Shown piece by piece: positions 9,459 through 20,008 of a stretch of DNA of 64,000 nt. Numbering within the stretch: the stretch's first letter is position 1; each line of letters opens with the position of its first letter. This DNA is from Streptomyces rhizosphaerihabitans (GTDB lineage: Bacteria; Actinomycetota; Actinomycetes; Streptomycetales; Streptomycetaceae), in assembly GCF_025399795.1 (NCBI RefSeq), contig NZ_JAODTZ010000038.1, positions 1-64,000 on the forward strand, read 5' to 3'. The notes under the pieces were generated by a model. It was given only the letters and a program-made list of their open reading frames with translations, made no database searches and was not told the DNA's origin. A program made the position numbers and the translations under genes.

Positions 9459-10163
9459 CTACTGCTTGTCGCGCGCGGCGGACCGTTTGGTGATCTCGGT
9501 CGAGATCGTCTCGCGCAGCCCGTCCGACGTGAAGCCGAGGTTGCGCAGGATCTGCGCGGCCGGGCTCTCCTCGACGCGGATCAGGCCCAGCAGTGTGTGT
9601 TCCGTGCCGACCCAGTCGTGACCGAGGTCGGCCGACGCGCGGCGTGCCTGCTCGATGGCCTCCTTGCTCTCCGGCCGGAACGCGATGTGACCCCGCAGCG
9701 CCTTCTCCCCGGCCGGCGGCATCGCTTCCTCGATTGCGTCGCGGATGCGTTGCTCCGACTCGGTTTTCGCGATCAGCACCTCGTACGCCAGGCCCTGCGG
9801 TTCGCCGAGCAGGCCGAGCAGGAGGTGTTCGGTGCCGATGAAGTCGTGCTTGTGCGTTCGGGCGGCCTCCTGCGCCAGCACGATGCTGTGCCGGTTCAGG
9901 TTGGTGTACCGCTCGAAGGGGCCGGGTGCGTGGCGTTGCTGGGCGGCCTGCTTGGACACCCCGATGGCGTCGCCGATCTCGGTCCACGACGCGCCGGTTC
10001 GCTTGGCCTTGCTGACGTAGTGGTCGATGAGCTGGTCACCGAGGTCGGACAGGGTCTGGGCGCGCAGTCGCGCCTCGCTGATGCGGGCCAGTTCGTCGGC
10101 GCCGGGGAGTTCCTCGTCGAGACGGGCGATCAGGTCGGCGAGGCTGATGTCGAGTGGGCTCAT
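9459..10163 (-). CDS. HTH plus double Clp-N domain protein, probable autoregulator
   Basis: The N-terminal part (about 1-90) carries a helix-turn-helix segment, GASWTEIGDAIGVSKQAAQQR. Two Clp-N repeats follow, one starting near ARTHKHDFIGTEHLLLGLLG and one near SADLGHDWVGTEHTLLGLIR. These repeats form the substrate- or adaptor-binding domain of ClpC/ClpA. No AAA+ module is present, so this is not an unfoldase. The layout suggests a DNA-binding regulator whose Clp-N part senses a protease adaptor or a protein substrate. The promoter is covered by symmetrical TTGACG half-sites, which fits self-repression. The ATG at 10163 is placed for leaderless translation, six bases after TAAGAT. Confidence 0.85.
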   Translation of the reverse strand: MSPLDISLADLIARLDEELPGADELARISEARLRAQTLSDLGDQLIDHYVSKAKRTGASWTEIGDAIGVSKQAAQQRHAPGPFERYTNLNRHSIVLAQEAARTHKHDFIGTEHLLLGLLGEPQGLAYEVLIAKTESEQRIRDAIEEAMPPAGEKALRGHIAFRPESKEAIEQARRASADLGHDWVGTEHTLLGLIRVEESPAAQILRNLGFTSDGLRETISTEITKRSAARDKQ

Positions 10164-10211
10164 GCGTCAATCTTAAGTTGACGATCAGCGATCGTCAACT
10201 TGTAATTGACG
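10164..10211 (-). promoter_or_regulatory. Promoter with overlapping palindromic operators
   Basis: On the minus strand, TTGACG (10198-10193), a 17-base spacer and TAAGAT (10175-10170) form a near-consensus promoter six bases before the ATG. The same stretch holds two copies of CGTCAA-N7-TTGACG (10165-10183 and 10193-10211) and a perfect inverted repeat AAGTTGACGATC-AGC-GATCGTCAACTT (10175-10201). A bound dimer would block RNA polymerase. Confidence 0.75.
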
Positions 10212-10687
10212 ATCGCTCCGGGTCTGCTCCCCAAATTTCGGCGGTGGTCCAGGGCATCTTGGGACCGATCGCGACCCACCGGTCCCGGCCCGGTCCGGCA
10301 GAAGGCACCATCTGATCGTCGACCGGCATGGCACTTCGCTACGGCTACGGCTACGGCTACGGCTAGTACCGCCGATTTCTCCGGGCCGCGGCGGCAGCCC
10401 GGAGATCGCCCGGAAGGGCACCGCCCGCGGCTCCGGGCCACTCGTCACGACCGCCGGCTCCGGCGCAGTCGACCGTCCGGCGGTGTTCCTGCCGTCCGTC
10501 ACGATCAGCCCGATCGGCGCTTTCAGCACTTCAGGATCGGGTCCGTCCGGTAAACCGGGCGCGGTTCAGGTGATACAAGCCATCTGTCATCCCCTCGATA
10601 TCGCCCATCGGTTCCAGAACGAGTCGGCCACACCTCATCCGTCCATTTCTGCCGAAGCTGCCGATATGTTCCCCGACGGAGGCGGAC
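10212..10687. other. Gap of about 480 bases with a TACGGC repeat
   Basis: No gene was recognised. A run of the hexamer TACGGC, about four copies, lies near 10340-10366, and the rest has no coding signature I trust. It separates the Clp-N gene's divergent promoter from the NB-ARC gene. Confidence 0.4.
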
Positions 10688-13037
10688 GTGATAGAACAGC
10701 GCGATCAGGGACGGTCTGAGTGGATTCGCGGGCTCGGTCTGCGGCGGGCTTTCGCGGCTGATAGGGAGTGTGGATCCATCACTGGGCGTCTCGCTTTCGC
10801 GGAGGTGCTGCGGAGCCATCGGCGCGCGGCACGTTGGACGTTGGAGCGGTGGCCGAGGTGTCGGGGGTCAGCGCTCGGACCTTGTCGGACATGGAGCGCG
10901 GTCGGAGCAAGGGGCCCCAGCACCGGACCGTGACCGCCTTGGCGGATGCGCTTGCGCTCGAGGGGGAGGCTCGCGAGGAGTTGGTCGAGCTGGCGCGCGA
11001 TGGCCGACTGCGGGATCACTGGACGCGTCCGAGTGGTCTGTGCGAGCTGCCCCGGTCGGTCGAGGACTTCACCGGTCGCGCCGCGGAACTGGCCTGGATG
11101 AGCGAACTGTTGTACGCGGAGAGTTCGCCGGGGGTCGGTGTGGTGGGGCTCATCACCGGCTCTGCCGGCCTGGGGAAGACCACGTTCGCCGTCCGTGCCG
11201 CTCATTCCGTGCGGCCGAGTTTTCCTGACGGGGTGCTCTTCCTCGACCTGTTCGGCATGTCCCAGCAGCCGCTGAGCGCCAGTGACGCTCTGCGGTTGCT
11301 GCTTCGCGCGCTCGGTATCACGGACCAGCACATCCCTGGCGACATCCAGGAGCGTGCCTCCCTGTACCGGTCACTGCTGCGGGACAAACAGGTACTGGTG
11401 CTCCTCGACAACGCCGCGTCGGAGGAGCAGGTGCGCCCGCTGCTGTCGGGAGGAGGTGCGAGCAGGACACTGATCACGACCAGGCGGTACTCGCAGGGCT
11501 GGAGGGTGTCCGCAGACTCGTCCTCGGACCCCTGCCGGTGCCGGAGTCCCTGGAGCTGCTGACCGGGATTCTGGGCGAACGTTCCGCGTCCGACGACAAG
11601 TCGGCTCTCGCCCGGCTTGCCGAGTTGTGCGGGGGCCTGCCTCTGGCGCTGCGGATCATCGCGAACCGTCTGCTGAGCCGGCCCGAATGGGATGCCGCCG
11701 AACTCGCCGCCCGGCTGGCGAACGAGGGACGCAGGCTGGAGCAGTTCACGGCCGGCGATCTCAAGATCGCCCATGCGTTCGGCATGTCGTACGAGCAACT
11801 CGCGGACTCCGCACGGCGGCTGTTCCGGCGTCTCGCCGTCGTACCTGGCCGGGACTTCGATGCCGCTCTGACGGCCGTCGCCGGCGGAGTGCCGATCGAG
11901 GACGCCTGGGACGCTCTGGACGACCTCGTCGATCTCGGCCTGCTGCAGGACAGCTCCGCGGGCCGGTACCGCTTCCACGACCTGGTCCGCCTGTTCGCCC
12001 GTGAGCGTCTTCAGGAGGAGGAGCCCCCGGGCGGGCGGAAGGCGGTGACGGAGCGGGTGACGCCGTGGCTGCTGCGGATGGCCACGATTTCCGGGCGGTG
12101 GTTCGAACCCGGCTACGGTCCCCCGGGCCGGTCCGAACCCGACCATTCCGTCCCGTCCTCCGAGGAAAAGGCCGACTGGTGGCTTCGGGTGAATGTGGAC
12201 AACTGGCTCGGCGCGATGCGGGCCGCGGCCGGCAGCGACCGGCACTCTCTCGTCCTCGACTGCGCCGAGTCGATGCACTGGTTCTCCGAACGGTGGGTGC
12301 ACGGCCCGCATTGGCACGAGGTCTTCACGCTCGGAGCGGAGTCCGCCGCCGCCCTCGGTGACCTGGAGCAGCAGGCGACCCAGCTGAACTACCTGGCCTG
12401 GGTCCACTCGGTGCCGCCGGCAGATCCTCAGGCCATGCTGCGATACTCGGCCGAGGCCTTGAAGTTGGCCACCCAAGGCGGCGCCGAGGCGCAGGTCGCC
12501 TGGTCACACGAGTACACCGCGGGAGCGCTGCTCCTGCTCGGACGGTCCGACGAGGCAATACCGCTCTCGTTCCGTGCGGCGGAGACGTTCAAGACCCTCG
12601 GCGACATCGACAGCTACGTCCAGACCCTGGCCAACGTCGCCAACTGCCTTCGCGACGAGGGACGATACGCCGAGGCCCTGCAGCAATTCCGCACAGCGCT
12701 CGCGCTGATGGACGGTGAGGGCTCGGGGATGACCCCGAGCGTCGCGACGCACAGCCGGCCCTTCGCGCTGGTCCGAATCGGCCAGTGCCTGGGACACCTC
12801 GGCCGCCGCAGCGAAGCGATCACCACGCTCAGCGAAGGGATCGCCCTCCTGGGCGCGCTCCAGGTGTCCGACTTCCGGCATGCCGGGGCCCTGGAGGCCC
12901 TGGCCGCCCTGCTGGCCGAGGAAGGCCGGACGGACGAGAGCCGCCGTACCTACGCGCTCGCGGCGCAGGTGTTCGAGGCGATCGGTGACAGCGCGGCGAG
13001 CAGCCGCTGCCATGCCTTGGCCACCGCCGCATCCTGA
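10688..13037 (+). pseudogene. XRE-HTH/NB-ARC/TPR regulator (STAND ATPase), two frameshifts
   Basis: Assembled across frames this is a signalling NTPase of the AfsR-like type: an XRE helix-turn-helix (FAEVLRSHRRAARWTLE then VAEVSGVSARTLSDMERGR), an NB-ARC domain with Walker A GSAGLGKTTFAV and Walker B-like KQVLVLLDNAA, a winged-helix stretch (RLFRRLAVVPGRDFDAALT), and about 300 C-terminal residues of TPR-like helices. A missing G near 10848 and a missing base near 11488 (after LITTRR) break the frame twice. The GTG at 10688 has GGAGG nine bases upstream. Everything from 11538 to 13037 is one clean frame, so decay is recent or the indels are sequence errors. Confidence 0.75.
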
Positions 13038-13164
13038 CCCCCGCAGAGGGGGCCGATGTTCGCGGAATTCTGCGTGCTGCTCTGCGTGTTCTCTTTCCCT
13101 TCACATGGCTTGGATGGAACGCACCGACAGGCATCGGGCCTGCCCAACCAGATCGGACGCAGCC

Positions 13165-13872
13165 ATGGCAACCATCAGGAACATCGTGCTCGTACACGGC
13201 GGCTTCGTGGACGGATCGGGCTGGCAGGGGGTCTACGACCACCTGACTGCCGACGGCTACCGGGTAGCCGTCGTACAGAACCCGCCCCTGTCGCTGGCCG
13301 GTGACGTCGCCGCCACCCACCAGGTCCTCGACAGCCTCGACGGCCCGGCCGTGCTGGTCGGCCACTCCTACGGCGGTGTCGTCATCACCGAGGCCGGCAG
13401 CCACCCCGCAGTCGCGGCCCTCGCCTACATCGCCGCGTTCGCGCCGGACAAGGGCGAGTCGGTCAGTTCCCTGATCGCCCACCCGCCGCCCGGGGCGCCG
13501 GTCCCGCCGATCCTGCCGCCCAAGGACGGGTTCCTGTTCCTGGACCGGGGCAAGTTCGCGGCCGCCTTCGCCGCCGACGTCCCCGGGAAGCTGGCGGCGT
13601 TCATGGCCGACTCCCAGGTCCCCTGGGGCGTCGAAGCCCTCGAAGGGGCGGTCTCCGAACCGGCCTGGCAGACCAAGCCGTCGTGGTACCTGGTCGCCAC
13701 CGACGACCACATGATCCCTCCGCCCGCCCAGCGCGCCATGTCCGAGCGGGCCGGGGCGATCGTCTCCGAGACGCCCGGCAGCCACGCCGTCTACGTCTCC
13801 CGCCCGGCGGTCGTGGCCGCCGTCATCGCCCAGGCCGCCCAGGCCGCCCAGGGGCTCAACGGCCAGTCCTAG
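13165..13872 (+). CDS. Alpha/beta hydrolase, 235 aa
   Basis: This is a small cytoplasmic serine hydrolase. The N-terminal strand and oxyanion segment read NIVLVHGGFVDGSGWQGVYD, and the nucleophile elbow is VGHSYGGVV. The catalytic acid is likely in VATDDHMIPPPAQ and the His in TPGSHAVYVSRP. These are the motifs of the esterase/haloperoxidase-like group often annotated alpha/beta fold hydrolase. The ATG at 13165 places the first strand at the N-terminus as usual, and an upstream open frame lacks a start with a ribosome site. The substrate is unknown. A strong hairpin follows at 13909. Confidence 0.85.
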   Translation: MATIRNIVLVHGGFVDGSGWQGVYDHLTADGYRVAVVQNPPLSLAGDVAATHQVLDSLDGPAVLVGHSYGGVVITEAGSHPAVAALAYIAAFAPDKGESVSSLIAHPPPGAPVPPILPPKDGFLFLDRGKFAAAFAADVPGKLAAFMADSQVPWGVEALEGAVSEPAWQTKPSWYLVATDDHMIPPPAQRAMSERAGAIVSETPGSHAVYVSRPAVVAAVIAQAAQAAQGLNGQS

Positions 13873-13908
13873 AAGCGGGCGACCGCGCCGCCGCTACAGC
13901 CCACGTAG

Positions 13909-13936
13909 CCCCGGCCCTCACCACGACGGGCCGGGG
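13909..13936 (+). terminator. Rho-independent-type hairpin after the hydrolase gene
   Basis: CCCCGGCCC, a 10-base loop, then GGGCCGGGG forms a perfect 9-bp GC stem 37 bases after the stop codon. No T run follows, as is common in Streptomyces. Confidence 0.7.
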
Positions 13937-13946
13937 CACACTCATC

Positions 13947-13984
13947 AGGGGGCGTGAAAGAAGACGATGTCTCTCACGCCCCCT
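13947..13984. repeat. 11-bp inverted repeat
   Basis: AGGGGGCGTGA and TCACGCCCCCT are perfect inverted arms around a 16-base loop that itself holds GAC..GTC symmetry. It could be a second terminator or the end of a small mobile element. The remaining 190 bases up to 14174 hold nothing I recognise. Confidence 0.5.
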
Positions 13985-14174
13985 GCCCGGCATCTCGGAC
14001 AGAGCCCGACCGACAGGCCTCTGCAACAAGCACCAGTGTCTCTGCCCCGCGCACGACCAGCGACCAGTGACCAGCGGCAATACCGCCTGACCGCTCGACC
14101 GTGATCCCCCTCTACGAGCAGCACCCAAATGACATGACTGGTAAGGGACTTGGCCACGCGGAGCCGCTAGAAAG

Positions 14175-14498
14175 CTAGTTGGCCGTGCGGCCCTCCAACT
14201 CCCGCTGCCTGGCGGCCAGCGCCCTCGCCAGCATCTTCGCCCGGTAGGGGTTCGCGGTACCGAGGGCCTTCGCCACTGTCACCGCCTCGTCCAACAGGGC
14301 CAGCCGTCGCTCAGGCAACTCCCGTACCAGGGGCGAGGTGCTGGCTTCCACCAGGACGTATGCCAACTTCGACCCGTACACCTCCGGCTCGACCTGGGTC
14401 AGCAGGCGGTAGATCCACAGCCCCTCCGCACCGCGCACCACTCGTCGATTGGCACTGAGCAGCTTGACCCTCGCCAGCACGACCATGTCCTGATCCAC
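14175..14498 (-). CDS. Hypothetical protein, 107 aa
   Basis: I recognise no family. The sequence is helical and basic, with a Leu-rich middle (LPERRLALLDEAVTVAKALG) and a C-terminal amphipathic helix (AKMLARALAARQRELEGR), resembling the helical-repeat pieces found in Streptomyces regulatory proteins. The GTG at 14498 is preceded by GAAGGGGG at a suitable distance. Third positions are strongly G/C. No signal peptide or membrane segment is present, and no operon partner is seen. Confidence 0.6.
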   Translation of the reverse strand: MDQDMVVLARVKLLSANRRVVRGAEGLWIYRLLTQVEPEVYGSKLAYVLVEASTSPLVRELPERRLALLDEAVTVAKALGTANPYRAKMLARALAARQRELEGRTAN

Positions 14499-15174
14499 CG
14501 ATCCCCCTTCGTTCCCTCACTCCCGATCCGCGCCCGTCCCACGACGAGACAGCACAGCGAACGCGCCGGCAGCCGAGAACGGATGCCGACACGAACGCCG
14601 GAGAGTGGATGACGACGAGTCTGCGGGCGGACCACCACCGGCGACAAGCCCGACAGGACGTGCGCTCCGTCCTACCGCAAACAGCCTTCGAGCAGGCATG
14701 ATGGACCTGACACTCTCCAAGGCTCGGCCCGGGGGCGGCGGCGTTGAGGTCCTGCTCGGCCGGTATGCGATACGCCTCGACGGCCGGCGCGAGGTGGCCA
14801 ACCGCCGGATGGAAGACCTGCCGGGTGAGTACGAACAGTCGACCGGCTGGATCTCGAACCCTCTGAACAGGGAGGGATTCAGCGCATGCCGATACACAGG
14901 CCCCGAAAGGCTCGCGGTGGTCTCGTGAGCGAGGGCACCGCAAGCCCCCTCCCCATCGATCACTGTCGGCGGAACGTCATACGACCGTCGTTCCCTGGAG
15001 TTCGGCGCCCCCGCCTGGGCCTTTCGGCCGGCCCACGGGCATCGCAAGCAGCGGGAGCACGTTCCGCTCCCCTGCACCTGGGATGTCTGGACCCGGCCGA
15101 CACCCCGCGCGCTTCAAGGCCGTCCAGGGCCTGCGCCACTGCCGGTTACGGCCGCCTCGCCCTGTCCCCCGGCG
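14499..15174. other. Gap of about 680 bases without a recognised gene
   Basis: Open frames exist on both strands, but none combines a ribosome site, good codon bias and a family match. It lies between a minus-strand hypothetical gene and the end of the receptor-kinase gene. Confidence 0.4.
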
Positions 15175-17598
<2,424 letters not shown>

Positions 17599-17610
17599 GC
17601 GCACACTCTA
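17599..17610 (-). promoter_or_regulatory. -10 element of a leaderless promoter
   Basis: On the minus strand TAGAGT (17610-17605) is followed by six bases and then GTG at 17598. No ribosome site lies before the GTG. Confidence 0.5.
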
Positions 17611-17882
17611 GGTCCTCTTGCGCCGTTCAAGTGAAGCAACGGTGGCTTGATCACGTCCCTGAGATCCGATGGGGGCGAGCCCGGGGCGGGGCTCGGAGCA
17701 GGCCCCGCCGTCCCTCCGGACCCGGTCGCGCTCAGAAGCCGAATCTCAACCGATCTCGGAGCGTGTGCGCAGCCCGTCGACCGCTGCCCCGCGGCTTCGC
17801 CCCAGCACGACAATCCATTCGCGCGCTCAACCGGCCTACGGCGAGAATCAGATGGCCACCGATCCTTCAGAGGAGCTTCGCC

Positions 17883-18806
17883 ATGAGCAGTCCGCAGCAC
17901 GCCCACGCCAGCCTGGACGGGCTCGTGATGGGCGACGCCTTCGGTGACAGCTGGTTCACGCGCTCCGACGAGTGCGCCGAGGAACTGTGGGCTGCGCGGA
18001 ACCTGCGTCCTGTGCCGTGGCTGTGGACGGACGATTCGGCCATGGCGTTCGTCCTGTTCGCCCATCTGATGGCTCATGGGGAGATCCGTCCGGACGACCT
18101 GGCACGGGAGTTCGCCGCCGAGTACGGCCGCGACCCGGGGCGCAAGTACGGCCCCTCCATGCACGGTGTACTGCGGCGCATCAGCGACGGCGAGGACTGG
18201 CAGGCCGTCACCACGGGACAGTTCGGCGGACAGGGTTCCTACGGCAACGGAGCCGCGATGAGAGTTGCCCCGCTGGGGGCCTGGTTCCGGAACGACCTGA
18301 CGGCTGCCCGCGAGCAGGCCCGGCTGTCGGCGCTGACCACCCACGCTCACACAGAAGCTGTCGCGGGGGCGGTGGCCGTGGCGGTCGCCGCCGCACTGGC
18401 AGCCTCCGGCGAGGGTCAGGACGCCCCGCCGCGCGCCGAGTTCCTGCGAGAAGTCGCCTCGCACGTGCCGGACAGCGACGTCCGCTCCGGGCTGCTGGTG
18501 GCCGCGAACTTCTCCGAGCGCACTTCGGTGCGCCACGCCGCGTCCGTGCTGGGCTCGGGGACGCTGATCTCGGCTCCGGACACGGTGCCGTTCGCCCTGT
18601 GGTCTGCGGCAGGGCGACTGGACGACCTGTCCGAGGCGCTCTGGCAGACCGTCGCCGGGTGGGGCGACCGCGATACGACCTGCGCGATCGCGGGAGGCGT
18701 CGTCGCGGCCCGCACCGGCACGGGTGGCGTCCCGGCCGCCTGGCGGCAAGCCCGCGAAGACATCCCCGTGTGGAGCCGGTGGGATTCCCGCGCAGTTGTC
18801 CGGTAG
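17883..18806 (+). CDS. ADP-ribosylglycohydrolase family protein, 307 aa
   Basis: DraG-type all-helical hydrolases remove ADP-ribose from protein side chains or free metabolites using two Mg ions. The first metal motif WTDDSAMAF (about residues 41-49) follows the N-terminal GLVMGDAFGDSW, and GSYGNGAAMRVAPLG is the second hallmark. WGDRDTTCAIAGGVVAA holds the C-terminal metal-binding D-x-D/T. The ATG at 17883 has AGAGGAG about 7 bases upstream. The length is usual for the family. It is divergent from the receptor kinase, and the target is unknown. Confidence 0.88.
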   Translation: MSSPQHAHASLDGLVMGDAFGDSWFTRSDECAEELWAARNLRPVPWLWTDDSAMAFVLFAHLMAHGEIRPDDLAREFAAEYGRDPGRKYGPSMHGVLRRISDGEDWQAVTTGQFGGQGSYGNGAAMRVAPLGAWFRNDLTAAREQARLSALTTHAHTEAVAGAVAVAVAAALAASGEGQDAPPRAEFLREVASHVPDSDVRSGLLVAANFSERTSVRHAASVLGSGTLISAPDTVPFALWSAAGRLDDLSEALWQTVAGWGDRDTTCAIAGGVVAARTGTGGVPAAWRQAREDIPVWSRWDSRAVVR

Positions 18807-18904
18807 GGGAGCCGGTCGGACCGGGCCGGCCAACCGAAGCATCGTGACTCACTGCTCGGCACCTGTTGTCGTTCGCCCTTGAGAGATGCGCGTCGAACGG
18901 GGGT

Positions 18905-18950
18905 CTCGACCCGCCCCGCCCGCGGGCGGCAGCGGGCGAGGCGGGTCGAG
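18905..18950. terminator. GC-rich hairpin after the ADP-ribosylglycohydrolase gene
   Basis: CTCGACCCGCC (18905-18915) pairs with GGCGGGTCGAG (18940-18950), enclosing a second small stem. The rest of the roughly 500-base gap to 19304 holds no recognised gene. Confidence 0.65.
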
Positions 18951-19304
18951 GAAGGCATGTACCAGTTGCGGTCAAGATCCGCCGGGCTACGGGTCTGTCC
19001 CAGTGGACGGCGACTGCGGCCAGGTGCGGGACGGTGACGGGAACCGCCTCTTCCTGCCGGCCGGAGCCGCCGTCCCCGCTGGCGGACGGCGTGTTCCGGC
19101 GCGGGGCGCCCGGCGGTGTGCGCGTAGGACCCGGTGGTGGTGCGCGTTGGACCCGGCCGTGCGTAACAGGAATGTATTAGGGGGCAGTTGGGCGGAACGG
19201 TGGGCCGGCCAGGCGGCTCTTGGTGGTCAGTAACGTCCGCTCATGCCGATTTCTAACGACTCGCACCGAGCGGCCGGCCTGCAACCCATCCTGAGGAAGA
19301 AACG

Positions 19305-19991
19305 ATGCGCGCCTACAAGCTCACCTTCGCGGCCCTGACCGTTGCCGCGGGTCTCACGCTCACCGCCTGCCAGAACGACGATGGCGGCGTGGACCAGAGC
19401 AGCCCGTCGTCCGGATCCACCGCGTCGTCGGCGTCCACCTCGGGCGGCGGTTCGGACTCGGGCGGTTCGGATCAGAGCGGAGCGAAGGAGTCCGCCGGAA
19501 CGAACTCCGACGGCACCGGCTCCGACGGGAAGGGCACCACCGCCGGGACGGGGTCCGACAAGAACGGCAAGGTCGGCAAGTGCCGCACCGACGAGCTGGA
19601 GATCACGGCGAAGGACAGCACGATCGACGGCGACCCCGACGGCACCGTCACGGTGCAGCTGAAGAACGGCGGCGGCCGGGACTGCGCGATCTTCGGGTAC
19701 GCGGGCGTCGACCTGAAGACCAGCGCGGGGTCACTGTCCGCGAAGCGGACCGGCGAGCGGGCGGGCCAGGCCATCCTCAAGAACGGCGAGTCGACGGCCT
19801 TCGGCATCAACTACCCGCTCAACAAGTCGGGCGGCTCCGGCGTCCGCATCACGGGACTGCTGGTGACGCCGCCGAACGAGACGAAGACGGTCACCCTCAC
19901 CTGGCCGGGCGCCGCCACGCTGCCCGTCACAGAGGGCACCGGCTCCCCTGTCAAGGTCGGCCCGGTCGGAAACGCCGGCCAGGGCGGCTGA
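19305..19991 (+). CDS. DUF4232-type secreted lipoprotein, 228 aa
   Basis: The signal peptide ends in a lipobox: LTFAALTVAAGLTLTAC, with Cys22 as the expected lipidated residue. A low-complexity Ser/Gly/Asp/Thr linker of about 70 residues follows, then a beta-rich domain of the DUF4232 kind (CRTDELEITAKDS, GAGRDCAIFGYAGVDL-like, GVRITGLLVTPPNETKTVTL). The function of the family is not established. GAGGAAG lies ten bases before the ATG. The Ser/Thr-rich linker is a plausible target for the protein O-mannosyltransferase at 4529, which is inference. It converges on the phosphatase/acyltransferase gene with only 17 bases between stops. Confidence 0.85.
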   Translation: MRAYKLTFAALTVAAGLTLTACQNDDGGVDQSSPSSGSTASSASTSGGGSDSGGSDQSGAKESAGTNSDGTGSDGKGTTAGTGSDKNGKVGKCRTDELEITAKDSTIDGDPDGTVTVQLKNGGGRDCAIFGYAGVDLKTSAGSLSAKRTGERAGQAILKNGESTAFGINYPLNKSGGSGVRITGLLVTPPNETKTVTLTWPGAATLPVTEGTGSPVKVGPVGNAGQGG

Positions 19992-20008
19992 CCCGTACGC
20001 CCTTCCGA

